From positions 17,298,001-17,362,000 of the forward strand of contig CM082578.2 of the NCBI GenBank assembly GCA_040954595.2: a stretch of DNA of 64,000 nt, written 5' to 3'. The DNA is from Balanoglossus misakiensis (Eukaryota > Hemichordata). A program made the position numbers and the translations under genes. The notes beneath the pieces were generated by a model that saw nothing but the letters and a program-made list of their open reading frames with translations, was not told the origin of the DNA and did not search any database. Positions 1 through 23,200 of this stretch are shown here, piece by piece. Positions within the stretch are counted from its first letter, which is position 1; every line of letters starts with the position of its first letter.

Positions 1-1429
1 GGTTGCTGCAGTCTGGAAACTTGTCTTGATGTCAGAAATTTTCGGTTTCATTGCAGACGCGCCGTGGGTAGGTTTGGAAGAAGTGTTTCCAAAGTTCGTC
101 GGCGTGGGGGTCGGGGTGACATTTGGGGTGTGAAATTCGGTCGGGCTGAGTGTGGGCGATGACAGACTGCCTTTGCCACCGTCTCCGGTCGCCTTGGTAT
201 CTGGTTGTTTACTTTGACGAGTATTATCCAAAATTGGTGGTTTTCTTTTCGCTGGCAACGAGGTTTTCTCAGCTGTGGTTTTTGAAACCATATTAGAAGG
301 CTTGTTATTTTTGTCTATTCCTGGATAGTGAAAAGTAGACAATATTGACATTTGACAATTTTAAAGCAACAATGCAGATTATACACATATTGAGCAGAGC
401 TGAAATACTGGACCATTCATCATAGGATGTTATGCGAACACAAAACTGTACTTGACACACATAACAAATATGCTAAAAACAAAGCCAAATTTAACAGTCA
501 CCTCTAATTTAAATGTGCCCATATATGGCTATCATAGCGAGTCTCGGTGACTGTGGTGACGCTCTTTTTCACGTTGCACCCAACGAAAATCTATGATTGG
601 CCAGATCTCCAACTACCATGGTAACCGGGGGTAACTTAGCTAATGAATTTGTTACGCTGTTACTGTAAATGCAACAAATATTGGCGCAATGCTCACCACG
701 CCCCGTTCCTTGTTGGGCAGTTACTGCACGCGACACCTGTTTGCCTGCATCCGTCCGCTTGGTGGCGTTGTCAGCGGCCTTATCGCCCTTCCCTGATGAC
801 TTGTTGGCTTGGGTAGAAACACCGGACGTCGCGGGGGTCTGCTGCGGTGGTTCCGGTTTCAATCTTCGTGCAATCCGTATCGACTCCAGCATTTTCTTCG
901 CTGACGCAATGTTGAACATAGTCCACTCACCCAGCGGACTGGTCAGTGAGAAATCGCACTCCGCGATGCCAATTTCCTTCAGACTTTGAACCAGCCTACA
1001 ATTAAAGAAATCTGGCTATGTGGCGACTCACAACTTTATTTTTCACATACGTAGACTTCATGCAACTCCACCAAAATGAAGTTTCCCAACTTCTCTTTCA
1101 TTTATATACATGTAAAGTGGAATGTAGACAAAGATGAAATTGAACTCCCTCCAAGAGAAACTTAATGTTTCACAATCCTGTTTTTGGAATCAGTCGCCAC
1201 ATCCGCATGTCTGAGATAACGGTGTCATGCCTTCGAAGTTCTATTTTAGATGGACATATGAATATTAAACACAAAGACGGAAACGGGGGATTCTACCAAA
1301 CTTATCCACCGCCCATGGCGTTTTGAAGACACCTACCTTTCTCGAAGGTCATCTGCAAACTGACAGAAAAAAAGATGTAAATAAAGGTGTTAGCATACTG
1401 TTGCGGTGAGATAAAAGAACTCAGTGAAG

Positions 1430-1477
<48 letters not shown>

Positions 1478-2868
1478 TTATTGTGTTCGAACGAAAAGTA
1501 GCTGCACCAAGATAGACTCCAGGGTGTTGGACATGCTTACCAATAAGAAAGATGCCGGGTCCTTTTGCACCACCTTGAGTTCTTGTGTGAGTTTCTGCAA
1601 CCCTTCTGAGACTGGCCACTTTTCTTCCACCTGGGACATCTTTGTAGTGACTTTTTGGAGTCGACTATCCACTTCTGTGTTGATGGTGTTTATCATGGCC
1701 ATTTCACGTGCATCGATCAACTGGCGCAGTTCACGGCATGTGTTTCGAATGTGCTGCTTCAGTCCCTCAGCGCCATCCTAAACGGAAAATGTTAGTGACA
1801 TTTCAGAGAGTTCGCTTGCAAAATTAAATAACACATTTAACCTTTTATTACTGTTCGTGCCACAGTCTTGGTGGGTGTTCAGCTTTTTGGAGTGTGTGAT
1901 AAAAAGACGCCATGTATCGTAGAAAGCCCAGGTACACTCACCTTGGCCGTCTTTTGGAAAGTGGTCACTGAATACATGAAGCGCTTGTTGATGGCGTTTA
2001 TTCGTGCTAGCTTCTCTCCCTGAGATGTGATCATTTCCTGCGGGAACCCAGAAAAGAGCAGGTTACATACAAACTCAAATCCTGAACGATATTCTTCATA
2101 ATGTGTCAGTTGTTTTTAGCTAAGGATAAACGCGCATATATGAGACTGTCGAATTACGCCAGCACCAATCGAATTCTGGTGTCTGAAACAGGCCAATTTC
2201 CAAGAAAGATCGTTTTAAAATGACTGACTTACTTCAATTTCATTATAAACTCCGACAATATCGACGATCCGATGGTTGCTATGATGAGTTTGGGTTCTGC
2301 AAGCGCTACATGAAGGAATATTACACTGCAAACAGTAGAAATCCAATGTCAGATCGTGATGTTCGGGACACTTCAATTTGGTGTGTCTGCTGATCTCTGC
2401 TACGTTATGTTTAGCAAACTGTTCCAGTCTGGGAGGGTGCAGATCTGTCATGCAGGTGGTGCAGTAAGAGAAGTCGCACTTGAAACAGTATTTAACCGCT
2501 GGTTGTGCGTTCGTCCGGTCTTCACACAACTGACACGTTTTCGGTATATTCTTTATGCCGAGTCGTTCGCGATACCTGTCCGTGATGTTTTCGAGGAGGA
2601 AATTCCGTACCAGCGTGTCCATTCCGTACTTGGAGAAGTTGTGAACACACTTGCAGATCACGCAGTCCAGAACGTACTTCTCCTTGTTGCCGAACAAACT
2701 CCACAGAGTCCGTCGCTTTTCCTTCGTCACTCGATCGCTGACACATGGTTGACAAAACGAATGAAAACACGGTAGCAGGATCGGCATACGGTAGAGATCC
2801 TTGCAAACTTGGCACGTAAGAATGTTCCTCAGAAACTCGTTCGTCGATTCCGACAGACGATTTTCCAT
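1..2868 (-). CDS. TRIM-family RING/B-box/coiled-coil protein (3' end beyond window)
   Basis: Probable E3 ubiquitin ligase. Coding exons (minus): 2868-2233, 2037-1942, 1777-1541, 1359-1337, 983-664, 320-1, open at base 1 after 544 codons. Exon 1 holds a C3HC4 RING (Cys19, 22, 34, His36, Cys39, 42, 69, 72) and two B-boxes (CQLCEDRT and KCPEHHDL regions); the next two exons form the helical coiled coil. Exons 2-4 are 96, 237 and 23 nt, close to the 96/231/23 nt layout of classical vertebrate TRIM genes. The tail is rich in Pro, Ser, Thr and Lys, and no PRY/SPRY, NHL or FN3 domain is visible before the edge. The start is ATG 2868: the longer frame to 2922 begins with GTG and has an in-frame TAG upstream. 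The donor at 664 (ACA/gtaaca) is weak and chosen for phase. Which TRIM it is cannot be said. Confidence 0.82.
495..626. mobile_element. Dispersed MITE-like repeat, copy 1
   Basis: This stretch in the last TRIM intron resembles 16779-16956. Both contain the shared string TGTGCCCATATATGGCT, then a TTTTTCACGT-GCACCCA-like block, then GAAAATCT-TGATTGGC. Copy 1 begins ACAGTCACC, which is inverted internally at 546-554 (GGTGACTGT). The far boundary near GGTAACCG is approximate. No coding capacity. Confidence 0.55.
1430..1476. repeat. (ATC)n microsatellite in a TRIM intron
   Basis: About 15 uninterrupted ATC/GAT trinucleotides lie in the intron between the 237-nt and 23-nt exons. On the minus strand they give a spurious poly-Asp frame. 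Confidence 0.95.
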
Positions 2869-2922
2869 CTTGAAAAATTCCCCCACAGATGTTGACAATT
2901 GTATTTCTTCTGCCGACTTCAC

Positions 2923-3060
2923 ATTCTCAATATCGTGAATATCCGAGAGCTATTCTCATACTGGTCCGTTATAATCTAAAGAACTCCGCGCGCAAACTCG
3001 CGCGGAAATTTTACGCGCTCACGCCAAAGTATCATGGAGAACGACGCGAACGCGTGAATG
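2923..3060. promoter_or_regulatory. CpG-rich presumed TRIM promoter with a GC palindrome
   Basis: Just upstream of the TRIM start the sequence becomes CpG-rich. CCGCGCG at 2986-2992 and CGCGCGG at 2999-3005 form a 7-bp inverted repeat around a 6-base loop. The right arm runs into GGAAATTTT, so the opposite strand reads TTTCCGCGCG, which fits the E2F consensus TTTSSCGC. Promoter function is inferred from position and composition only. Confidence 0.3.
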
Positions 3061-4708
3061 TGCATGGCAGCACGCAGAAATACAATTTCAATTATGATAT
3101 CCAAATATTACTTTTGTCATTTACTTCAATTTGTATTTAATGGGTGGAGTGCTTTCATTTCTTGACTTCCAAGCCAAGATGAACATTATCCCTCATTGCC
3201 ATATTGGTCGAAGTACATGTAAGTAAAGGATAACGCGTAGCATTACCTGTATGACAGCATCTGTGATCTTAGTATGCTAAACAACTTCTAAATCAACCAA
3301 TCAAAAGCTTCACAGAATGCACCTGGTGATGGAAAATTTCGATTGGATAGTGAGGTGCCACTTTCCTCATTCGGAAGTCAATCTTTGACGGACAAACACC
3401 ATGGCTGAAATTAGTGACAATAACGACGTCTTCCTTTATCCAGAGCAATTTCCGACAAACAAGTGGTGAAGGTCATGACTGTGAAGATATTGACTGGATT
3501 TTCCGAGATTTTGGTAGCTTCACTTAAGAAGAACATAAACCATAAGGCATGTAAAGTAACTTGACGGAAATCGGTGGTGCCTTTTCTCCTGGCTTGCATC
3601 CTCTACAGTACTGTAAGTAACAATTTTCTGTCATTTTCTTCACGAAGCATGCAAATTTAGTTATTCTATTGGAAGGGCAATTCAAGGAAGTTTTAGTTTG
3701 TCGAAAAAATACCCGAAACTTTCAGGCGAAATCGTGTGTGAGCGTGAAATGGAACCCCAATCAAAAGTCGAGCCCCGCGCACAGAGATTACAGAAAAAGA
3801 TGGCTGAACGAAGTCTGTGCACGTGGAAGCAGTTCTTCCCGGAGTAGGCAGCATTTCTTTCAAAATGAACAATGACTAATTTGTTATCTTGTGTGTGAAT
3901 GTCATTATGCGTGGTGCAGTGCAACATCTGGATTCTCAGTGCACTGGTGCGGTACAATACCGAAAATATCTCAGCCTACAAAAAGCAATATTACAGTAAA
4001 TGTCCCAAGCAAACAGAGAGTATGGGCACATGTAGTACTACGGTAGTATTTTAAAAGTAAAGAATTGGCGTAAGGGAGGGGGTAACAAGCACACGATAGA
4101 CCAAAATCTGTACATGCATTGGTCATTTCAAAAGAACTACACAACATATCAAACTAATATTTTTTGTTATATACTTTATTAATCTTCATAATTAATATTT
4201 TCTTTCGTATACATCATGAAACCTTTGGCATATCTGCATAGGGACGTACTTCTGTAACTTGGAAAATTAATCAAAATGAAATGTAGTTTATCTCGAAGAG
4301 GCTAACTTAATGGCTGAATAACAAATAACAGAAAAATCACTGAAATGCTTAAAACTAAAAAAATCCATCAACTTTGCCAAATAAAAGTTAGTTATCACAT
4401 TGTTAAAATGGGAAAACTTAAGCACAAGCAGCGTTTGTGCGTAAATAAGTCTCTTGAGTATTATTCTGTGTGCACTTGGTGGCACTTAAAAATTTAAATA
4501 CCACCCCCCTTGGTAATTTTGTGTATCCATTGCAGTTTGTGAAACATGATGAAATGCTCAGCATTTAGCTTATCAACACAACATACATGTATATGTGTAT
4601 TGTCAGCATTGTCATTGTGCAAAATTTGAATTCAAGTCCAGAGTAGAATTTATTTGTCATATGTTGACAAGTGGAATACAAGTGGAATGGTTTATTCTTT
4701 TAGTTCTG
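3061..4708. other. Intergenic region between TRIM and the SUR gene
   Basis: No exon-like reading frame with flanking splice signals is visible on either strand; the short frames at 3411-3957 show no recognisable domain. The right end should hold the SUR 3' UTR. TTTATT (AATAAA on the minus strand) occurs at about 4690 and 4648. Confidence 0.4.
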
Positions 4709-16222
<11,514 letters not shown>

Positions 16223-17725
16223 TATTGTACGGTTGTTTTAGTTATGGTCCCATCAACTGCAATAATAATAGCGCCTCCAAGACCAAGCCTGAGAAGAACA
16301 AGAAGAAACTTTGGAAGCAGTCTGTAGTGGTGTATAGGCTCCGGCCAATGTGTGGTTGTGTTGTTTGATGTCTGGGTATTGTTCAAAGGTCTCTTGTTCT
16401 TGATTGATAACCCCAGCAGTCAAATGTCACTTTAGTGCATATTAGATGTCAAAAGTCTGGACCACAACCTGTAAGTAAAATGTTATTAATAATAATATTT
16501 CTTTATTTCAGGATATAGAAAAAATCCCATAGATTTGACAGATATTTAAAAAAGAAAACACCACATAAAAATAATAATAATAAAAAACGGTTAAAAATAC
16601 ATTGATATTCAGATCAGATGTATAGATTCACATGGGTATTTCATTAAAAGAAAAAGAAAAATACTTGTTTTCATTTTTCCATAGTCCTTTAATAACGGCA
16701 ACAGCTCATCAACAATGAAAAGCACTGAAAGCCTGTTCAAATCTTTAAAAAAAAATGTTTGTGAAAGGTTAGGTATACGCGGTCACCTGCAATTTACATG
16801 TGCCCATATATGGCTGAGATGGCATACTGAGTGTTCGAAAGAACATATATTGGCGCTTTTTTCACGTGCCACCCACTGAAAATCTGTGATTGGCTGAATC
16901 TCAATTTCAATTTGCCATAGCCCATGTAATCGGACACTCTGCGTGGCGGTGACCGCTCAATAACCCCTAGATGCCAGACAATCAATGACAATACACCACC
17001 TCGCAGAGTTGGTTGGTAGTCTTGACCACCACGCCCCCCCCCCCCACGTCCCCCCTCTACTTGCGCGTCAAGTATGTTTTCTTACCTTACACTACCTACC
17101 TCTCAGGGTCAGGTGTTGGGGATATTTCTGCATAAACCGACTTCAACTATACACGTAATACTAGTAACGCGACGTCTGGGATTGTGCCCCGATTGTCCCA
17201 GAGTCAGAGGGGAAACAGAATGACCTGAAATGACCTTGAATATACGACCTTTTAAACAGTTGAACGGCGCCCCCAATCCCGTCGGCTCCGCTGAGTGTCC
17301 GAGGACATGAACAAGTACTTTGTGCGTGTGATTTATCGCTGAAAAAATTGCTGCTGTACTTAAGTGTTAATCAAATGATTTGATATGAGCACAGTGACAC
17401 CCACATCTCTCCATGGTTGCTATGTTGTGGGCAAAAATAAAAATTGCGTATTACATCTTGCACTTTTCAGTGGGTCCTAGTCAACACCAACACCACAAAA
17501 CGTAAACGAAAAGAAAGTGGTTCTGACTTTTTTCAGAACAATGCTATGGGAAACGTATTTTTTCATTTTGGTCTATTAAATTATAGTGTAGCCTACATGA
17601 TCTGCATGGCAAACACATGACGTTTTGAGTGTTGATACGCGTCACATTGGCGAAGCAAAAGTAAATAAATGTACATAGCTAACTGTACAGTGATTGTTAC
17701 TCCCTCAGAGCATTATGAATGCGTC
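16223..17725. promoter_or_regulatory. Divergent spacer between SUR and the small membrane-protein gene
   Basis: The genes are head to head 1.5 kb apart, so both promoters should lie here. I see no coding exon. The spacer contains the MITE at 16779-16956 and a C run at 17034-17045. GC content and CpG frequency rise from about 17100 to 17300. No TATA box could be assigned with confidence. Confidence 0.4.
16779..16956. mobile_element. MITE-like repeat, copy 2, with GCGGTCACC termini
   Basis: It opens with GCGGTCACC (16779-16787) and closes with the exact reverse complement GGTGACCGC (16948-16956), giving a 178-bp non-coding element. The interior resembles copy 1 at 495-626. A shorter match to the left end (ACAGTCATCTCTAATTTACA) lies at about 51508-51537 in a FoxP intron. 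No target-site duplication is obvious. Confidence 0.6.
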
Positions 17726-19259
17726 ATGAAGATTCTGTTTTGGTTTTTATTCAGCACGATACATTTAGCACAGGTAAATACGACGTTAATAATATCACAT
17801 CATTACCGTAAATAACAATACATAATGTTCTTGTTAGAGTGCAAAGGTTGTTAACGCAGCTAGTGTAAAAATGTGCTATTTTTTTTTTCTCAAAAGGGGA
17901 CTGGATTGACATGTTACTACATCCACACAGGCACCGCGGGCGTCGAGTATAGTCACAAATTTACGTAAGTATAAAATATACCAATTATGTAAACTTGAAG
18001 CTGATTTTTACGGCCATGGCTTATACTTATACAAGCATTTAGTGAGCGCGTTGTTGAACGCCAGTTTGTCGGGCACACGCGTTGCAAATTCTACTTTGTC
18101 TACAATTCACCCACTTTTTGTTTACTATTCGTTGAACTTATTTCTACGCTTACAAACGACCTCGTGAATGCATTGAGAAAATACTTATGTCTTAAACATT
18201 TCATCTTGTCTTTTTGAATCTCCTAGATGTCTTAGCAAGCAGTATTGTTGCGGCGATTCCTGCTGTGATCTTTCAGGGAGCAATTCTCCATGGTGGATAT
18301 AGTAAGTGAACCTACTTTTAATATCTCGGTGAATAGTGTAGATAAATTCAATGAGTGACACGTGATGTTTGACCCAGATACATCTGGTTTCATTTTATTA
18401 AAATCAGCTCAACGATCTTGTATTTAGTCTGAGGAGGAACCATACATAACCCAGAGGCAATGGGCCATGACCCGGGTTGACCTTTGTATGTGGTGATGCG
18501 CACCCCATCCAGAGTGACCCTATCCTCTCAATCTGATTAAAATCTTCTGTAGAGAGTGCCTTTCCTCTGTAGAAAGCGAATCAGAACAACTAAATCTTGG
18601 CCGTATATTGCAGCCTTATAATCGCAATAGGGGTTGCCTTGCCAACAGTCCTCCTCGTCGCGCTGGCAGTCCTCTTTTGCACGAAGCAATACAACAGCTC
18701 AAATCGACGAAGGTCCATTGCCAGTCTCCGCCCTACACACCATCTAACCGTCTCGCAAACAATCACTGAACACGACCGCCTTGGACAGCTGCCCCATGCG
18801 GATCGACGTCCCCGCACACCTGAACACGGTAAGAGATTAAAGATCAGTTCAAGAGTTTCCTCGACGAATTTCTCGATGCAATTAACATAGGAAAAGAACG
18901 TTCACTAGACTGAATGATCAAAAGTTGCCGCTATTTCCCCATTGTCCGCCAAGAATTGATATTGCGAATTGAAAAATTAAAAACATATCTACTGGATAGT
19001 AGCCAAGTATTTCTATTGCTGGTCTTATTTGATGAGTGGACTTTAAAGTTGTGGTCTACATGTGATCTGCAGTAAATTCTAATCTGGCCAATCGAGGGCG
19101 CTTTAGCAGTCAATTTTCAAACGCACTTTTTTGTCTAAACCAGGTAATGCCAGCATTCCAGGGGTCATTGAAGACACCAAGCAGGTGGAAGAGACGATCT
19201 CTGTTACCAGCAAAGCCAGGGGAACTATACTAGACCATGAATGTGACTTCCTGCCATGA
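17726..19259 (+). CDS. Small type I membrane protein with signal peptide and CCGDSCC motif
   Basis: Five exons with matching phases: 17726-17773, 17897-17964, 18227-18301, 18614-18828, 19144-19259, encoding 173 aa. Residues 1-16 are a hydrophobic signal peptide (MKILFWFLFSTIHLAQ). A short lumenal Cys-rich segment follows (CYYIHTG, then KQYCCGDSCC), then a transmembrane helix from about residue 64 (LIIAIGVALPTVLLVALAVL). The cytoplasmic tail is basic and Ser/Thr-rich. Signal peptide, Cys cluster, one TM and a polar tail match the loose WBP1/VOPP1/Shisa/TMEM92-type group, whose members often act as adaptors in secretory or endolysosomal membranes. I cannot place it in one family, and the tail shows no clear PPxY motif. 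AATAAA at 19546-19551 could end the transcript. Confidence 0.72.
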
Positions 19260-19409
19260 AGATTTCTGAATTAGAATGTTCAAAGTCGAGACATATTTTC
19301 AAGGATATACGTAGGCCTATTACTCGTTATGTTGTATACAAGTTTTGAGATCGACCAATCACTGTTCACGTCTTGCAACTATTACTTTGACAGTTGGCGA
19401 TTCATCTCT

Positions 19410-19502
19410 TTAACCCTTTCACAACCATGGTTCAGTCTAAACCTATTGTTTTTAATGGTAAGGTTGGGCCTCTTTAGAGGGAACTGGGGGTGAAAGGGTT
19501 AA
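19410..19502. mobile_element. 85-bp piggyBac-type MITE with TTAA duplications
   Basis: CCCTTTCAC (from 19414) and GTGAAAGGG (to 19498) are perfect terminal inverted repeats, each flanked by TTAA (19410-19413 and 19499-19502). With one more flanking base the symmetry covers 15 bp per side. A CCC terminus plus a TTAA target duplication is characteristic of piggyBac-family elements. The interior has no coding capacity. It lies in the 3' flank of the small membrane-protein gene. Confidence 0.85.
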
Positions 19503-19591
19503 AGACTCTCAGCTGTATGCAGCTTTTTAGATATCTCGACGGTCGAATAAATCAAAGAAGACTAATAGACAGTAGCAGTGAAGTAAACGGA

Positions 19592-19655
19592 CGCCACCAC
19601 CACCACCACCACCACCACCGTCATGATCACCACCACCACCACCACCATCATCGTC
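19592..19655. repeat. (CAC)n / (CAT) microsatellite
   Basis: An imperfect CAC trinucleotide array broken by GTCATGAT and ATCATCGTC, in the spacer before the TPR gene. It gives spurious poly-His and poly-Gly frames. Confidence 0.95.
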
Positions 19656-20201
19656 ATTTCCGACATATCGATATCGTTCGTGCCATTTATTCAAAGCGGT
19701 CCTGATCATTTTAGGGGTCTCATCAGAAAGGAAATTCATCGCCCTGTCACGACTATAAAACGATTGAAGAATTAAAAATCTTAGCACAGCAAATTAAATT
19801 GAGAAAATATAAACCATAGGGCCCAAACAAGCGACGACAATGGGTGCTGTAACAAATAAAGCGTTCGGACACAGGGACAGAGAACAATGCGCAATGTTGT
19901 CATTCACATGCTCGACGGGGAAAGTGAGATCGCCGAGTAACTGTAGCAGTGTGCGATCGTCGATAACCGGTGTTACGTTTCCACCCGACAGTAGAGGTTT
20001 TACATCGTGTTACCAATCCATGTGTTTCGGCTCTGCATAATCAACAACGGCTACGTCGTCAAATTAGTAATTAATATAGCTGGTTGCATTATGCGGTGAA
20101 ATTGATGGGAAATTGGGCGCACTGGGGCATGTCGCTGTTGCCATTTCGTTCTGCATCCAGCCTGAGAAAACGACAGAGCGAAGACGTCGTCGACAACAGC
20201 T

Positions 20202-23200
20202 ATGGCGGTTATCGGAAACATGTCTTTGACGCAGGTGTTGGTGTTACAGACTCGGGCGCAGGCAACGCTAAGAGAGGCCATCAAAAATGAACGCTCCAAG
20301 CGTTGGCAACAGGTAAGCGTATTACCACGAGCGATACAGGCCCTATGGCCTCATGCTTGTACTTCCATTTATTCGTCGGTTCGTACACATCGACATGATA
20401 AGGGAAAGCCGTTGCTATGCCAATTCCGTGTGTGAGTATACTCTGTGTGCTTGGCTATAGGTTAACACAGAAGAGGGGTTTAAATTTCAAAACGGCAATA
20501 ACTCCTCCTTCCCCGACATTTTCGGTCGGCAAGAAATAAATCAACGAATGTCATAATGATATAGATGGCTAACGGAGGACAGTAGGTTTAAAACTGTTCT
20601 GTCGTGGACAAAAAGTGCGAATTTTGTTCGTCACAGACACAGGCTAATAAGACACTGCTAATCGAAATATAATTGCAGTATTACAATTTACAACGTTTAC
20701 ACATAGCTGTATTACTTCCGTCACGGTGATGTGATAATATGCCACGTAATGGACAAAATCAAGATCTCTATCATGTTAACATTGATCTCACACCTGTTGC
20801 TCGGTAACGCAGCCATCAATAATGGCACAATATATACATAATTATGTTAATAAAATAGGTCTGCGACTTAGAATAGCGATTAGTAAACCCAAAACAGGGT
20901 CGATATTACCAAGATATTGCACTCACGGCGACCGCACGTTATTTCTCACAACTCATTGCGCAGACGGCGTTGTGATTCAATTCTCTTCGCGATACACAAA
21001 TCAATAGCGCAGTTTAGCCGTGAAAATATACACCGTTTCCATGGTAGGCGGAGTGATGCGGCAGGTTAAATAGGGGTAACCCAAATGTCTTTCTTCGATT
21101 GCAGCACTGCTGGGCGACTACAACATCAGGTTGTTATGCGAATATTGCGAGCAGTAGCTTGAGGGTCCCTTGCATGATTAGAGATGAACAGTGTCACTTC
21201 CACGGTCTGTAGAACGCTCTGTTTGGAGTCAGATGCCGACAGATGTGAACCCTCTGTTGTTGTATATTTCAGACGTCGCTTTTTTACCTGTCGGTCCGTT
21301 GCCGTCGGTTACAGACTGATACGTGCACCGGGTTGTCTTTCATTGAACGAGGATAAAAGCGAGGGGGACAACATCTTTACAAAACGATAATCGAATTCCC
21401 AAGACATTGAATGAAACATGGAACTAACAGCGATGTTAGTTCCCATGGCAACGTTTCAACCGGACTGGTGATACATTGTGATAAGTGTGCTTTGTCACAC
21501 GTTTTCCACGATTTTGAATATCTCCGATGAAACCAACAATAAAGTGGAGAAGATATGAATATTAGACATTACCAGGTTCACACACAGTAAAATACGTCAG
21601 AGACATCGATTGATATGCAAATTTTTTTTTACATGTATGCGCAATGTGATATAATACCTTCCTTACAGCTTTCATATCCCTGGCCAAATATTGAATTGAG
21701 TGTGAATTAGCTTGGTAATAACCTAATCTACGTGCAGCCGATCTAATTCGACGAAACCGACGCCATGTCGGCGAATATGTTCTGAAATAAGACCCTATAT
21801 TTGGTGTTCACCGACCCTTGGCATTCCCTTTCACACAAATGCGCACTGTACTTCATATCATGTATATAGATGATTGAATCTAGAAATGAAAGCAACTTCA
21901 CGCCACATCACGCCAGTAATTAGAGTATAATCGTATCCTTGCGTAAACACTTCTGTGAGTTTCTATGGCAGCAACTGCGTAATGTCAACTCTGCGCTTAG
22001 TGTGTAGGTTTTATAAGTGGTGCACGTCCACTTTGCCGGGTCAGAATGCAATTACGTCACTCATAAAAAGTCAACGTGTCCTCCATATCTTATGTAGTAG
22101 TCTGTGAATACATATGCAGTAGTCTATGATACATATAGTTGCCCCTGTAAGATTTTTCTGGGTAAATGCTTCAAGTTGTATTTTTTTTACTCTTAGGTGA
22201 TTGGGAATTACAGACACCTTCTGAAACTTATAGCCAAGGAACGGCTACGAAGTGGTTGGACAAAGCCAACATGGTATAATCTCTTGGTAAGTAAACTTTA
22301 TGGTGTGGAACCTTTTAGATACCGAACAGAGAGACAAGCAACGGTATTGGCCTAGACTGCCTCCGTCTCTCTTTCTGTTTGTCTTTCTCCCTCTCCCAAC
22401 CCCCCCCCCCTTTTCTCTATAATCATCAACACTGACTAAATGTAACTTATATATTACTAAAATTGATAATCATGATAATACATGTATTGTATAGATAAAG
22501 ATTTTATTTCCATTTCCTCATCAGATGTATGAAACTCATTATCATATTGGTCTAGCCTTACAACGTCTAGATGATCATAAAACTGCCTTGCAACACTACA
22601 ACAAGGCCATTGTTGCAATATCTATACCAAAGGTACGTATGATGGTGGTGGTGGTGGTTGGTGGTGGTGGTGGTGGTGGTGGTGGTGGTGGTGGTGACGA
22701 CCCACAGAAGCAGCATTTCACTTTGAATGATAATAAGTTTATGGTACTCTCTTTTTCAGAACGGTTGTGCGGCCAAGTGCAATTCTAATTCATGTTTACA
22801 CACTCCTCTATTCGCTAAAAGAGCATTTGCCCATGCAAAAATAGGTAAGATAATGAAAATCTTTAATTTGATATTGTGATATTTATCTTACACGAGGCTA
22901 CATGACTCGGTTTATTTTGTGCTAGTTGGCTAAAAATTCACGTTTGTGTATTGAGTATATGATGAGCATAACAATTGCCGCATATATACTTTATAGAATA
23001 CGCATTGTTTTCCATTCACAGGAGAATTTCGCTGTGCAGTGAAGGACGCCGAAAAGGCTGTTGTTTTGGACAGTAAAAATCCAGTAAGTACATTTATACG
23101 GGCTACATTAGCTTTGAGGTATGTAGGCTACCCCATGTTTTTATAATTAGAAATATCACCGAGTCGTGTTTTGAGTGATGTTTTTACGTTGTGTTTTCGT

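Noticed and set aside
1302-1619. Poly-Asp frame on the minus strand
   Set aside because: It is a readout of the ATC microsatellite overlapping the real TRIM exon in another frame.
2869-2922. N-terminal extension of the TRIM protein to position 2922
   Set aside because: The extension would begin with GTG, and TAG occurs in frame upstream with no ATG before 2868.
19490-19787. Poly-His and poly-Gly frames
   Set aside because: They arise from the CAC repeat and lack splice or coding context.
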